Source: Rubripirellula reticaptiva
GTDB taxonomy: Bacteria > Planctomycetota > Planctomycetia > Pirellulales > Pirellulaceae
NCBI RefSeq assembly: GCF_007860175.1
Contig: NZ_SJPX01000005.1
Location: 992,001 to 1,056,000 of the forward strand
DNA: 64,000 nt
Reading direction: 5' to 3'
Part shown: in pieces, positions 21,207 through 28,683 of the stretch
Numbering within the stretch: the first letter of the stretch is position 1
Layout of the letters: each line of letters starts with the position of its first letter
Translations under genes and position numbers: made by a program
Notes under the pieces: model-generated
What the model was told of the DNA's origin: nothing
Databases searched by the model: none
What the model saw: only the letters and a program-made list of their open reading frames with translations

Positions 21207-21722
21207 TTAGTCACTAGCGTGATCCCGGTACGCCTTCGCCGCTTCCACGTAATGACCGGCAGCATGCTTGGCTCTGGCCACGTTTTCCGGCGTCAATTCA
21301 CGAATCACTTTCGCCGGCACACCGACAGCTAAGTGCCCCGCCGGAATCTGCATCCCCTCGGTCACCACCGCACCAGCGCCCACGATCGCGCCAGCACCAA
21401 TGCTGGCACCGTTGAGCACCACCGCACGAATGCCAATCATCGCTCCGTCGCCCACCACCGCGCCATGAACGACCGCTGCATGGCCGATCGTCACGTCTTT
21501 GCCGATCACACACGGAAAACCAGGGTCCGCATGCAACACACACAAATCTTGGACGTTTGAACGATCGCCAACAACGACCTTTTCGGTATCGCCACGAACT
21601 ACCGCACCAAACCAAACGCTTGCCCCGGAGCCCACGGAAACGTCGCCGACAATCGTCGCGTTCGGCGCCACGAATGCAGACTCGTTAATTAATTCCGGAT
21701 GAAACTTCGCGTCCATGATCAT
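21207..21722 (-). CDS. gamma-class carbonic anhydrase-like hexapeptide-repeat protein
   Basis: About 171 residues of left-handed beta-helix. It shows VVRGD, NVQDLCVLH and GHAAVVHG, which supply the conserved Arg, Gln/Asp and three zinc-ligand histidines of the gamma carbonic anhydrase/YrdA/PaaY group. The protein probably binds a metal and may hydrate CO2 or act as a related acyl-CoA accessory enzyme. ATG 21722 overlaps the upstream TOPRIM stop (ATGA); ATG 21716 has GGGAG seven bases upstream and is an alternative. It is third in a minus-strand operon with the deacetylase and TOPRIM genes. Confidence 0.9.
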   Translation of the reverse strand: MIMDAKFHPELINESAFVAPNATIVGDVSVGSGASVWFGAVVRGDTEKVVVGDRSNVQDLCVLHADPGFPCVIGKDVTIGHAAVVHGAVVGDGAMIGIRAVVLNGASIGAGAIVGAGAVVTEGMQIPAGHLAVGVPAKVIRELTPENVARAKHAAGHYVEAAKAYRDHASD

Positions 21723-22372
21723 TCTCCCCCACAAAAAATACGAATCGCCGCTTCCGCGTCGTCTGCCGCCAGCGTCTGCAATGTCCGGGTCGCCGGATCG
21801 ATGCAAGTCGCCACGAGCGCCGACTCATTCATGCTAGCCAGTCCGCGATAGCGTTGGCCCGAATACCGCACGCCCTTGGCATCGAGTGCGACACGGATCT
21901 TTGCATAGTGATCTTCGTTATAGGCATGCAGCACATCGTCCGAGTCAGGCGACGTGATCTCGTACAGCGGGGCGCGGGCGACACAGATTCGCCCCGAATC
22001 CAAAAGCGGTCGCATGAATCGATAAAAGAACATCGACATCAATGCGCCACAGTGGATTCCGTCTGCATCCGGATCGAACAACATGATGATCCGATCGTAG
22101 CGGAGCCTTGACAAGTCCAGCGACTCACCCCAGCCCACACCGATCGACGCAACCAGTGCCCCGAACAATTCGTTGCGTGCGACGACTGACTTGCGTGCCT
22201 TGTAGGCGTTCAGCGGTTTGCCTTGCATCGGCAATACGGCTTGGTCGGCTGACCTTCGCGCTCGTACCACCGATTTCGACGCAGAATCACCCTCGACAAT
22301 GAATAACTCGGCACCCGAGCCGACCCCGTGGCTTTGGCAGTCGTGCAATTTGACCGGAACGATTCGAAACAT
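21719..22372 (-). CDS. stand-alone GyrB/ParE-type TOPRIM protein
   Basis: A 217-residue protein equivalent to only the TOPRIM and C-terminal segment of GyrB/ParE. It shows AELFIVEGDSASKSV (catalytic Glu), PMQGKPLNAYKAR, LRYDRIIMLFDPDADGIH (DxDxD metal site), FFYRFMRPLL and APLYEI, then a YRGLASMNE-like ending. The GHKL ATPase and transducer domains are missing; upstream of the ATG the operon has a different gene, so this is not a simple 5' truncation. Start at 22372 is supported by AGGA six bases upstream. Either a relic or a dedicated partner protein; function is unknown. Confidence 0.85.
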   Translation of the reverse strand: MFRIVPVKLHDCQSHGVGSGAELFIVEGDSASKSVVRARRSADQAVLPMQGKPLNAYKARKSVVARNELFGALVASIGVGWGESLDLSRLRYDRIIMLFDPDADGIHCGALMSMFFYRFMRPLLDSGRICVARAPLYEITSPDSDDVLHAYNEDHYAKIRVALDAKGVRYSGQRYRGLASMNESALVATCIDPATRTLQTLAADDAEAAIRIFCGGE

Positions 22373-22378
22373 TGATTT

Positions 22379-22382
22379 TCCT
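22379..22382 (-). promoter_or_regulatory. ribosome binding site of the TOPRIM gene
   Basis: AGGA on the minus strand six bases upstream of the ATG at 22372. It supports an intact, translated short gene starting there rather than a broken gyrB; the alternative GTG at 22402 lacks such a site. Confidence 0.6.
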
Positions 22383-22425
22383 ATTTTATCCCGCACTCTC
22401 ACGCGATCGCCAACGGCAACATTGC

Positions 22426-23163
22426 TTAACCGCCATGGACCGTCTTGACCAAATCGTCGATGGCATACGGCTTGGCCGCCACAAACGATTCACCGGCCGC
22501 GACGCCGGCAAGTGATCCCGTCACGACCGCAGCCGCGCGGACGCGATCAAGAATGGATGCCTTATGCGCAAACTGACTTGCATAGCACTGGATCGATGCA
22601 ATCTTTTGCTCGATTGTGTCGGACACGTCCACCGTGACATGATGCGACAAGCCTGAAATCGAATCGGGCTCGAGAGCCAACCGAAAATAGAGATGTCGCT
22701 CGACCGAGTGAACGGGCAAATGATCGAAATGCTCGTCCCACTTCGTCAGCCGACTGTAGAAAATTGCTCCGTCGGTGATCTGCATCGCCTGCCAGTGATC
22801 CGGCGATGCCAACGGTGTCTTGTCGCCAAAACCGATCACCAATTTGGGTCGCCACTTGCGAAACTCACGAGCCAACATGACGCGTTGCTCGAACCCATCG
22901 AACAGTCGCCGGTTTGCCATCGTCAACTGGATCCTTTTGTGGATTCCTAATACGGCTGCGGCTGCGTTTGCTTCCATCAACCGAGCCGCCGGCCCGGGGC
23001 TATTCGGCGTGGGCTCGCCGTCGGTCAAGTCGATGATGCCGACTCGGTAACCTTGATGCACCAGCTTCGCGAGCGTTCCGCCGCAGGCGATTTCGACATC
23101 GTCAGGGTGGGCCCCAACAGCGATGACATCAAGCGGCTCGGGAAGTTCAATCGGTGAAGTCAT
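22426..23163 (-). CDS. PIG-L/BshB1-like N-acetylglucosaminyl deacetylase family protein
   Basis: A 245-residue LmbE/PIG-L protein with the zinc motif AHPDDVEIACGGTL near residue 18, DLTDGE, and the later SPDHWQAM segment. These enzymes remove acetyl groups from GlcNAc conjugates; the closest type by sequence pattern is BshB1 of bacillithiol synthesis, but bacillithiol use is not shown here. The C-terminal stretch has SIQCYASQF, the usual family block. It is the first gene of the operon with the TOPRIM and gamma carbonic anhydrase genes (53 bp to the next start). Confidence 0.88.
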   Translation of the reverse strand: MTSPIELPEPLDVIAVGAHPDDVEIACGGTLAKLVHQGYRVGIIDLTDGEPTPNSPGPAARLMEANAAAAVLGIHKRIQLTMANRRLFDGFEQRVMLAREFRKWRPKLVIGFGDKTPLASPDHWQAMQITDGAIFYSRLTKWDEHFDHLPVHSVERHLYFRLALEPDSISGLSHHVTVDVSDTIEQKIASIQCYASQFAHKASILDRVRAAAVVTGSLAGVAAGESFVAAKPYAIDDLVKTVHGG

Positions 23164-23329
23164 CTAGCGAGATTCCCGGGCGTCAAAGGCGGTTGGTGGG
23201 GCAGCATTTATCGTATCAGAGATCGATCCGATCACAGTGCAAGGCATATTTGGGCCCTGCAATCATCACAACCGACACGTTCCGTCATTCCAAAGACTCC
23301 GTTTGCACAAACTCTGCGAACCGAACGGC

Positions 23330-23475
23330 AAAAAGGATGGAAAGGCGGCGACTCGAACTAGTCTTGGTTGTGTCAGGGTGACGCGACCAGCAACATGAAC
23401 TCAACACCAAGATATCAAGCGTCCCCCCGTGCGAGGCGGGGTCGGTCTTTCGGGATCGGCCTCGCCTTTTTTTAT
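23330..23475 (+). ncRNA. candidate small structured RNA (SRP-RNA-like core)
   Basis: The segment 23362-23412 folds as a long hairpin: TCTTGGTTG and TGT on the left pair with CAAC/ACCAAGA and ACA on the right, enclosing CAGG, an apical GTGACGCGACC and AGCA. The CAGG...AGCA pair around a short apical stem is the hallmark of helix 8 of bacterial SRP RNA. The apical loop here is not the usual GGAA tetraloop. A terminator-like hairpin with seven T follows at 23431-23473. The ends are approximate and the identification is tentative. Confidence 0.3.
23431..23473 (+). terminator. rho-independent terminator-like hairpin on the plus strand
   Basis: GCGAGGC (23431-23437) pairs with GCCTCGC (23459-23465), with further internal pairing, followed by C and seven T (23467-23473). 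No plus-strand gene precedes it within 400 bp, so it most likely ends a small RNA. Confidence 0.6.
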
Positions 23476-23524
23476 GTGCTAACCGATCAACAAATTTCGA
23501 CCCGCGATCGAGACACACCAATAA

Positions 23525-23563
23525 AAAAAGCCCAGTCGCAATCAGATTGCAACCGGGCTTTTT
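23525..23563 (-). terminator. rho-independent terminator of glnA (bidirectional form)
   Basis: A 19-base stem with two mismatches (GCCCxGTxGCAA type) with A/T tracts on both sides, 25 bases after the glnA stop on the minus strand; a run of T follows the stem in that direction. Symmetry would let it work from the plus strand too. Confidence 0.85.
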
Positions 23564-23587
23564 CGTGTGTCAGTTCCAAGGACGAGC

Positions 23588-24613
23588 TTAGACGCCGACT
23601 GGCAACTTGGCGTTCTTGACCGTCGCGATGATGGCGCTAGCGACCATATATGGATCAGCGTTGGATGCAGGACGACGATCTTCCAACCAACCCTTCCAGC
23701 CGTGTTCGACGGTGAAGATCGGAATGCGAATCGAAGCACCGCGGTCCGACACGCCGTAGCTGAACATGTCGATCGACTGAGTTTCGTGCAGACCGGTCAA
23801 GCGTTGGTTGTTGTCGGCGCCATAGACGTCGATGTGTTCCTTGATCCGTGGCTCGAATGCCTTGCAGACCGCTTCGTAAACTTCTTGACTGCCGCAGGTA
23901 CGTAGCAGCGTGTTGGAGAAGTTCGCGTGCATACCGCTGCCGTTCCAGTCACCCTTGACTGGCTTGCAGTGATAGTTGATTTCGATGCCGTACTTTTCGC
24001 CACAACGGTCGAGCAAGTAACGAGCCAACCAAATTTGGTCGCCTGCGTCTTTAGCTCCCTTAGCGAAGATCTGGAATTCCCATTGGCCCTTCATCACTTC
24101 GGCGTTGATGCCTTCGAGGTTCAGACCAGCTTCCAAACACAATTCCATGTGTTCTTCGATCAAATCACGTCCAACGGCACGGCCGGTACCGACGCTGCAG
24201 TAATACGGACCCTGGGGAGCTGGGTATCCATCCGATGGGAAGCCCAATGGCTTTTGAGTTTCGGGATCCCACAACGTGTATTCCTGTTCGAAACCGAACC
24301 AGAAATCTCCGTCGTCGTCCATGATCGTCGAACGACCGTTGGACTTGTGCGGTGTGTTGTCAGGGTTGAGAACTTCGCACATCACCAAGAAACCGGTGCC
24401 AAGACGAGCCGGATCGGGCACGACTTTGACTGGCTTCAGAAGCAGGTCGCTCTTGCCGCCGGTGGCTTGCTGAGTCGACGAACCGTCAAATGACCAAACT
24501 TTTGCGTCTTCAACTTTACCGCTGAAATCGTCTTCGATCTTGGTCTTGCTTCGTAGCGTCTGGGTGGGCTGATAGCCGTCGAGCCAGATGTATTCCAACT
24601 TGCACTTGGTCAT
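23588..24613 (-). CDS. glnII: glutamine synthetase type II (eukaryote-like)
   Basis: A 341-residue enzyme making glutamine from glutamate, ammonia and ATP. The short length and motifs (EYIWLDG near the start, WSFDGSSTQQA, FGFEQEYTL, YYCSVGTGRAVGRD, NAEVMKGQWEFQ, DWNGSGMHANFS) match type II glutamine synthetase, the form common in eukaryotes and known in some bacteria, rather than the about 470-residue type I. The start has GGGAGA seven bases upstream; a strong terminator follows. It complements the glutamate dehydrogenase at 9.6 kb. No PII or NtrC gene is near. Confidence 0.96.
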   Translation of the reverse strand: MTKCKLEYIWLDGYQPTQTLRSKTKIEDDFSGKVEDAKVWSFDGSSTQQATGGKSDLLLKPVKVVPDPARLGTGFLVMCEVLNPDNTPHKSNGRSTIMDDDGDFWFGFEQEYTLWDPETQKPLGFPSDGYPAPQGPYYCSVGTGRAVGRDLIEEHMELCLEAGLNLEGINAEVMKGQWEFQIFAKGAKDAGDQIWLARYLLDRCGEKYGIEINYHCKPVKGDWNGSGMHANFSNTLLRTCGSQEVYEAVCKAFEPRIKEHIDVYGADNNQRLTGLHETQSIDMFSYGVSDRGASIRIPIFTVEHGWKGWLEDRRPASNADPYMVASAIIATVKNAKLPVGV

Positions 24614-25057
24614 AAATGATTCTCCCTTAAGTGAATCTAAGCTGATATTGACCGAGGAGAACGGGGAACTGAACCAAGACCAATCGGAGATTTCAGCCGA
24701 TTCGCACTCTTGAAATACAGCGTTCCCGCCACCAAAAACACACGCGTTTTCACAGGTCTACCACCACCCGCAGCCCCGACCGAAAAGCGGAAACGCCGCC
24801 GACCGACACAATTGCAGAGCACGCGTACCATCGCTCCACACCCTTAAAATACCCGAAATCCTGCCCAAGGAAAGTGTCTGGTAAAAAGTGCATGAATCCG
24901 TAACGATCAGGGTGAATATGACAGCCCTAACCGTCAGCCAAATCCGTTAGCGATACCATTGCCCCCCTTGAACGCCCAAACGGGGAAACCGCTTTTCGGC
25001 TTTACGGGGGATCCGCAACCCCAATGTCCCTCGGTTCGCTAACACTGCCCAAGTGCC
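24614..25057. other. spacer upstream of glnII
   Basis: About 440 bp between the glnII start and the downstream end of the beta-helix pseudogene. It must contain the glnII promoter. No sigma-54 type site, coding sequence, tRNA or repeat could be supported. Confidence 0.4.
24621..24626 (-). promoter_or_regulatory. ribosome binding site of glnII
   Basis: GGGAGA seven bases upstream of the ATG at 24613, one of the clearest Shine-Dalgarno sequences in the window. Confidence 0.75.
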
Positions 25058-26255
25058 CTAGTTCTGTTCAAACGCACCACGATCGATCGAGCCGCTGAAT
25101 CGCGAGCGCCCGTAGACGTCCAAAAAGAAGTGGTCGCCGCCGTCGATCCCGTTGTTGACGGCCGGACTGTAGGCCTCGGGTTCGAAACTGCCCGGGCGAA
25201 ACAGCGGATCGCCGTAATAATTCGAGGCGTCATAGGGAACCTCGCGAACGCTACCATCGATGATGTTGAATCCAAACCAAAAAGTCACGCGAATCGCACT
25301 GCAGCGCTGCTCGCTTGCCTAAATTCGCTTTCAGGATGTTGTTGTAAACGTAGACGCGTTCGCTTTCCGAAATGCTGACTTTGCCGCCGAAATCAAACGA
25401 CCCAATGTTGCCAACACACGTGTTGTTTTGAATCCGCACATTCTGGCTGCGAAAACAATGCACGCGATTGCCGCCATTCTCGAAGCACAGATTGTTCTCG
25501 ACCACCGACATGCGGTTCTAGCCAACGCCGTTGCCACCGGACTGAGAATTATAAAAATCATCCAGCACGACCCCCTTGCCATCGCTAGGCCGAGCGAGCG
25601 ACGCGTTGTTGACCAGGTTGCGGTTACCGAACGAAGTACTATTTCGGATGATGATCACATAAGTTCGCGAGTCGTTACCGCGATACTGTGGTTGGTAGAA
25701 TGAAATGCCACTGTGCTGGTTGGGGTCGTAAAATGCGTTGCCTTGCGTGATGTTCCACTCTGACAAAATCCAATCGGACTGATCGAATGAAATTCCGCCC
25801 CCCCCAGCAATCGCGAACCCGATTGTCTCGAACGGTCACATCATGACAGCGGGTGAACGAGATGCCCGTGGTCAGCCCCGAGTTGGAATCGTTGCTGACA
25901 TCAAAGCCATCGATTCTTAAATAGCTTTGGTCGGTCGCCGAAATCAGTCCGACCACACGAGCGGCTTCACGACTTTCTGCTCGCAACACAATTTCGCCGC
26001 CGGCATGAACAGATCAATTGATGTAACCTGCTCGCAATACGTGCCGGCCAAGACCACTACTTGATCCCCGCCCGAAGCTTGGTTGACTGCGTAGCGAATG
26101 TTCCGCCAAGGCGTCGAGCGATTCGTCGCCTGGGAGGCACTGCGAGAATCCGAACCAGAAGTTCCAACGTAATAAGTCGCCGCTTGGCCGACCTGAACCG
26201 CTGAGACAACAAACAGAAACGCCAAAGAGGCGACACCATCGCGGAATTGGCACAC
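25058..26255 (-). pseudogene. decayed secreted parallel beta-helix (right-handed) protein
   Basis: Pieces of one protein lie in successive frames on the minus strand. The first (26255 downward) has a signal peptide (VASLAFLFVVSAVQVGQA) and ATYYVGTSGSDS, then ISATDQSYLRIDGFDVSNDSN, SEWNITQGNAFYDPNQHSG, SVVENNLCFENGGNRVHCF and a final VNNGIDGGDHFFLDVYGR...RGAFEQN. Repeated short beta strands with Asn ladders indicate a right-handed beta-helix of the pectate-lyase-like class, possibly polysaccharide-binding. Frameshifts occur near 25990, near a C-run at 25797-25806 and near 25285; an in-frame TAG lies at 25518. The gene could not make an intact product. Confidence 0.82.
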
Positions 26256-26386
26256 TGGATTTCCCTTGGCTGAGAAGACGTTGAAAAGTCAGAGACGCCT
26301 ACATCCATTCGCAAAAAACACCCAACCAACCTAACCCCCAACATCTCGCCAGCCAAAGAGTGACTCACTACAGCCCCATAACACTT

Positions 26387-28672
26387 CTATTCCAGGCGAT
26401 CCGTTCGAAGACTTTCCAATCGACGCTGCACTGCCAGTGCCAACGCAGCATCGGCACTCAGGCCGCTAGCTGTGTTGCCCTCATTGATTTTTTCAGCGGC
26501 TCGATCGAAACAAACTTTCGCCTTCGCCAGGTCGCCAGACTGTTCAAACGCATCACCGGCCGTCATCCAGACCCGCGGATCAGAAGGAAATTCGCTAGTC
26601 GCGATTTTCAGATGCTTCAGCGCTGGTTCTGAGCTGCCCTGTTTTAAATAGGCACGTGCCAAGACCAGTCGAGACTCTTTGGATTTAGGTAACCCCATTT
26701 CAAGAGCCGCCTCCAAATCCAAAATCGCCTGACTGGTCATTTTTTCCATCGCCAACAAATTGACCGACCGACGCATTAGCAGGTCAGCCGTTTTACCGTC
26801 GATCCGAATCGCAGCCGAGAAATCATCGACTGCGGAATCCAATTCGGCCAAATCCGTCCGCACCTTGCCGCGGCGAATCAGCCACTCACTTCGTGTCCGG
26901 TCAACTGCGATTAATTCATTCAACACCGCCAGCGAGTCAGCTGGTCGACCGGTTTGGTGCAGCAAACAGGCAAATTCAAAACGATCGTCCGCGTCGCCCT
27001 TTCCACTGGCGATCAACTGCTCGGCGGATCTCAGTGCTTCCACAATGTCGCCTGACTGCTTAAAGATGCGAATCCGGATTCGCCACGAATCCACTTGGCC
27101 GGGCGCCAATTTAAGCGAATGGTCGATAGCTTCGACTGCAGCTGATATGTCCTGTCGTTCCATCGCGATTTGCGCCTTGTACTTCAGAGCATTGGGCGAG
27201 TCAGACTGAGCCACTGTTGGCATCGTCAATAACTTATTCGCCTTCCGAAAATCGCCCTTTTGAATCAACAAGCCGGCGTGTTCGACCAAAATGTCGGTCG
27301 ATGGCTTCGCGACTTGTTCGGCACGTTCATAGTCCGCAATCGCCTTGTCGTGATCTCCGAGCGACGCCCACGCGGCAGCCCGGTTTGCATAGGCGACTGG
27401 ATTGCCGGGCTCGACTCGAATCGCTTGGCTAAAATCCGCGATGACGGAATCCCAGTTACCTAGCTTGGCGTAGGCGATTCCTCTCGCCACATACGCGGCA
27501 GCATCATCAGGGTTCGCTTCCAACACCCGCGTCAGAGTTCGGATTGAATCCGCATGACGTTGAACATCGATTTGCAAAATCCCTAACGTCCTCAGCACGT
27601 TCGATGTGGCGTCAACACGAGCGCGCGACTCTAGCTGGGCACAGGCAAGTGCGATATCACCGTTGCTCGCTATCTGAAGAGCTTCCTTAATCGTTAGCGG
27701 CGACTCCACTCGGCTAGCCAACGTCGCATCTCTTTCGCTTCTACTAACGGATTGACTAAACCCTTCGGCCCAATCAGCAATCGAGGTAATGTTCATTAAA
27801 CGGTCGACGGCAACCTTTGGATCCAAGGATGGGGCTTCTTGACCACTCTCTATCCAATTCGCGGCACTCGGCTGTCCGGTCGCAATCAATGCACCTGCAC
27901 GCTTCATATCCCGGTTGGCTAGCTCACCATTTCCCAACTGCTCGTACGCCACACTGCGAAGCGTCCACCCCAACGATTCGTCGGGCGCAATTCGAATCAG
28001 ATGACTAAAACTAAGTACCGCCCCCATAGGATCCCCATTTTCATTTTTTGCAAAACCATCAACCAGATAGCCAGCACGACAATCAGGACATCGCTGAATG
28101 CATCGATTGGCTGCGTCAATCGCTTCGCTCCACTTTTCCTCAGCCAAGTGCCCGACTGACTCGTAGAGATGGGGTTGGTGGAACCGTGGCGGAAGCGCGC
28201 GGCCGACAACGCCAAGCGTCGAAGTCGCTTCGCCAGTCTCGCCCATGAACAATTTACAAACCCCGGTCGCCAAAGTGATGCGTGGGTCCGCGTCCTCTGA
28301 CCGATCAGCTTGCAACACCGCCAACGCTGTATGCGGATCGGCAGCTAGGAAGTAGCGATAGGCTTCCGTCAACAACTTCCCGGTCGGCGAAGTGTCCGCA
28401 ACGACCGACGCCTCGGAATCAGACAAATTGGGCATCGTGACATTAGCTGAAGGGTCTCCGTCATGTCCCGATCCCAGGCCAGCCACACCCGTGACCCGGG
28501 CAGCAACACTGGGTTCGCCCGCATTCTTCGAACCACTCTTAAACAGGATTGCGAGCAACCAAAGGATTCCGATCAATCCCACCACGGCAATCGGCAGCAG
28601 CGCGACATCCGAAAACAACCGCTTGATGGTTCGCGTGTATCGGCGGTTAGTTTTTAGAAAGTGAATTTTCAT
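26387..28672 (-). CDS. TPR-repeat protein with an N-terminal membrane anchor
   Basis: A 761-residue protein. Basic residues at the N-terminus (KTNRRYTRTIKRLF) precede a hydrophobic segment (about 22-45), so it is probably anchored with most of the chain on one side. The rest is largely tetratricopeptide repeats, such as AAYVARGIAYAKLGNWDSVIADFSQAI and AYANRAAAWASLGDHDKAIADYERA. It begins 12 bases upstream of the end of the adjacent Wzy-like gene and is transcribed after it. TPR proteins of this type commonly scaffold export or polysaccharide machinery; the specific partner is unknown. Confidence 0.85.
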   Translation of the reverse strand: MKIHFLKTNRRYTRTIKRLFSDVALLPIAVVGLIGILWLLAILFKSGSKNAGEPSVAARVTGVAGLGSGHDGDPSANVTMPNLSDSEASVVADTSPTGKLLTEAYRYFLAADPHTALAVLQADRSEDADPRITLATGVCKLFMGETGEATSTLGVVGRALPPRFHQPHLYESVGHLAEEKWSEAIDAANRCIQRCPDCRAGYLVDGFAKNENGDPMGAVLSFSHLIRIAPDESLGWTLRSVAYEQLGNGELANRDMKRAGALIATGQPSAANWIESGQEAPSLDPKVAVDRLMNITSIADWAEGFSQSVSRSERDATLASRVESPLTIKEALQIASNGDIALACAQLESRARVDATSNVLRTLGILQIDVQRHADSIRTLTRVLEANPDDAAAYVARGIAYAKLGNWDSVIADFSQAIRVEPGNPVAYANRAAAWASLGDHDKAIADYERAEQVAKPSTDILVEHAGLLIQKGDFRKANKLLTMPTVAQSDSPNALKYKAQIAMERQDISAAVEAIDHSLKLAPGQVDSWRIRIRIFKQSGDIVEALRSAEQLIASGKGDADDRFEFACLLHQTGRPADSLAVLNELIAVDRTRSEWLIRRGKVRTDLAELDSAVDDFSAAIRIDGKTADLLMRRSVNLLAMEKMTSQAILDLEAALEMGLPKSKESRLVLARAYLKQGSSEPALKHLKIATSEFPSDPRVWMTAGDAFEQSGDLAKAKVCFDRAAEKINEGNTASGLSADAALALAVQRRLESLRTDRLE

Positions 28673-28683
28673 TGCCTAACAAG

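Larger units (their letters stand above)
23164..23587. other. spacer between deacetylase and glnA, with RNA-like structure and terminators
   Basis: 424 bp with no protein gene. It contains the glnA terminator (23525-23563), a plus-strand terminator-like hairpin (23431-23473) and, ahead of that, a foldable segment (23362-23412). A plus-strand terminator without a plus-strand protein gene suggests a small RNA transcribed here. Confidence 0.55.

Noticed and set aside
24870-25020. Possible regulatory RNA or riboswitch upstream of glnII
   Set aside because: A few short inverted repeats occur but no known class could be matched, and the glnII ribosome binding site is plain.
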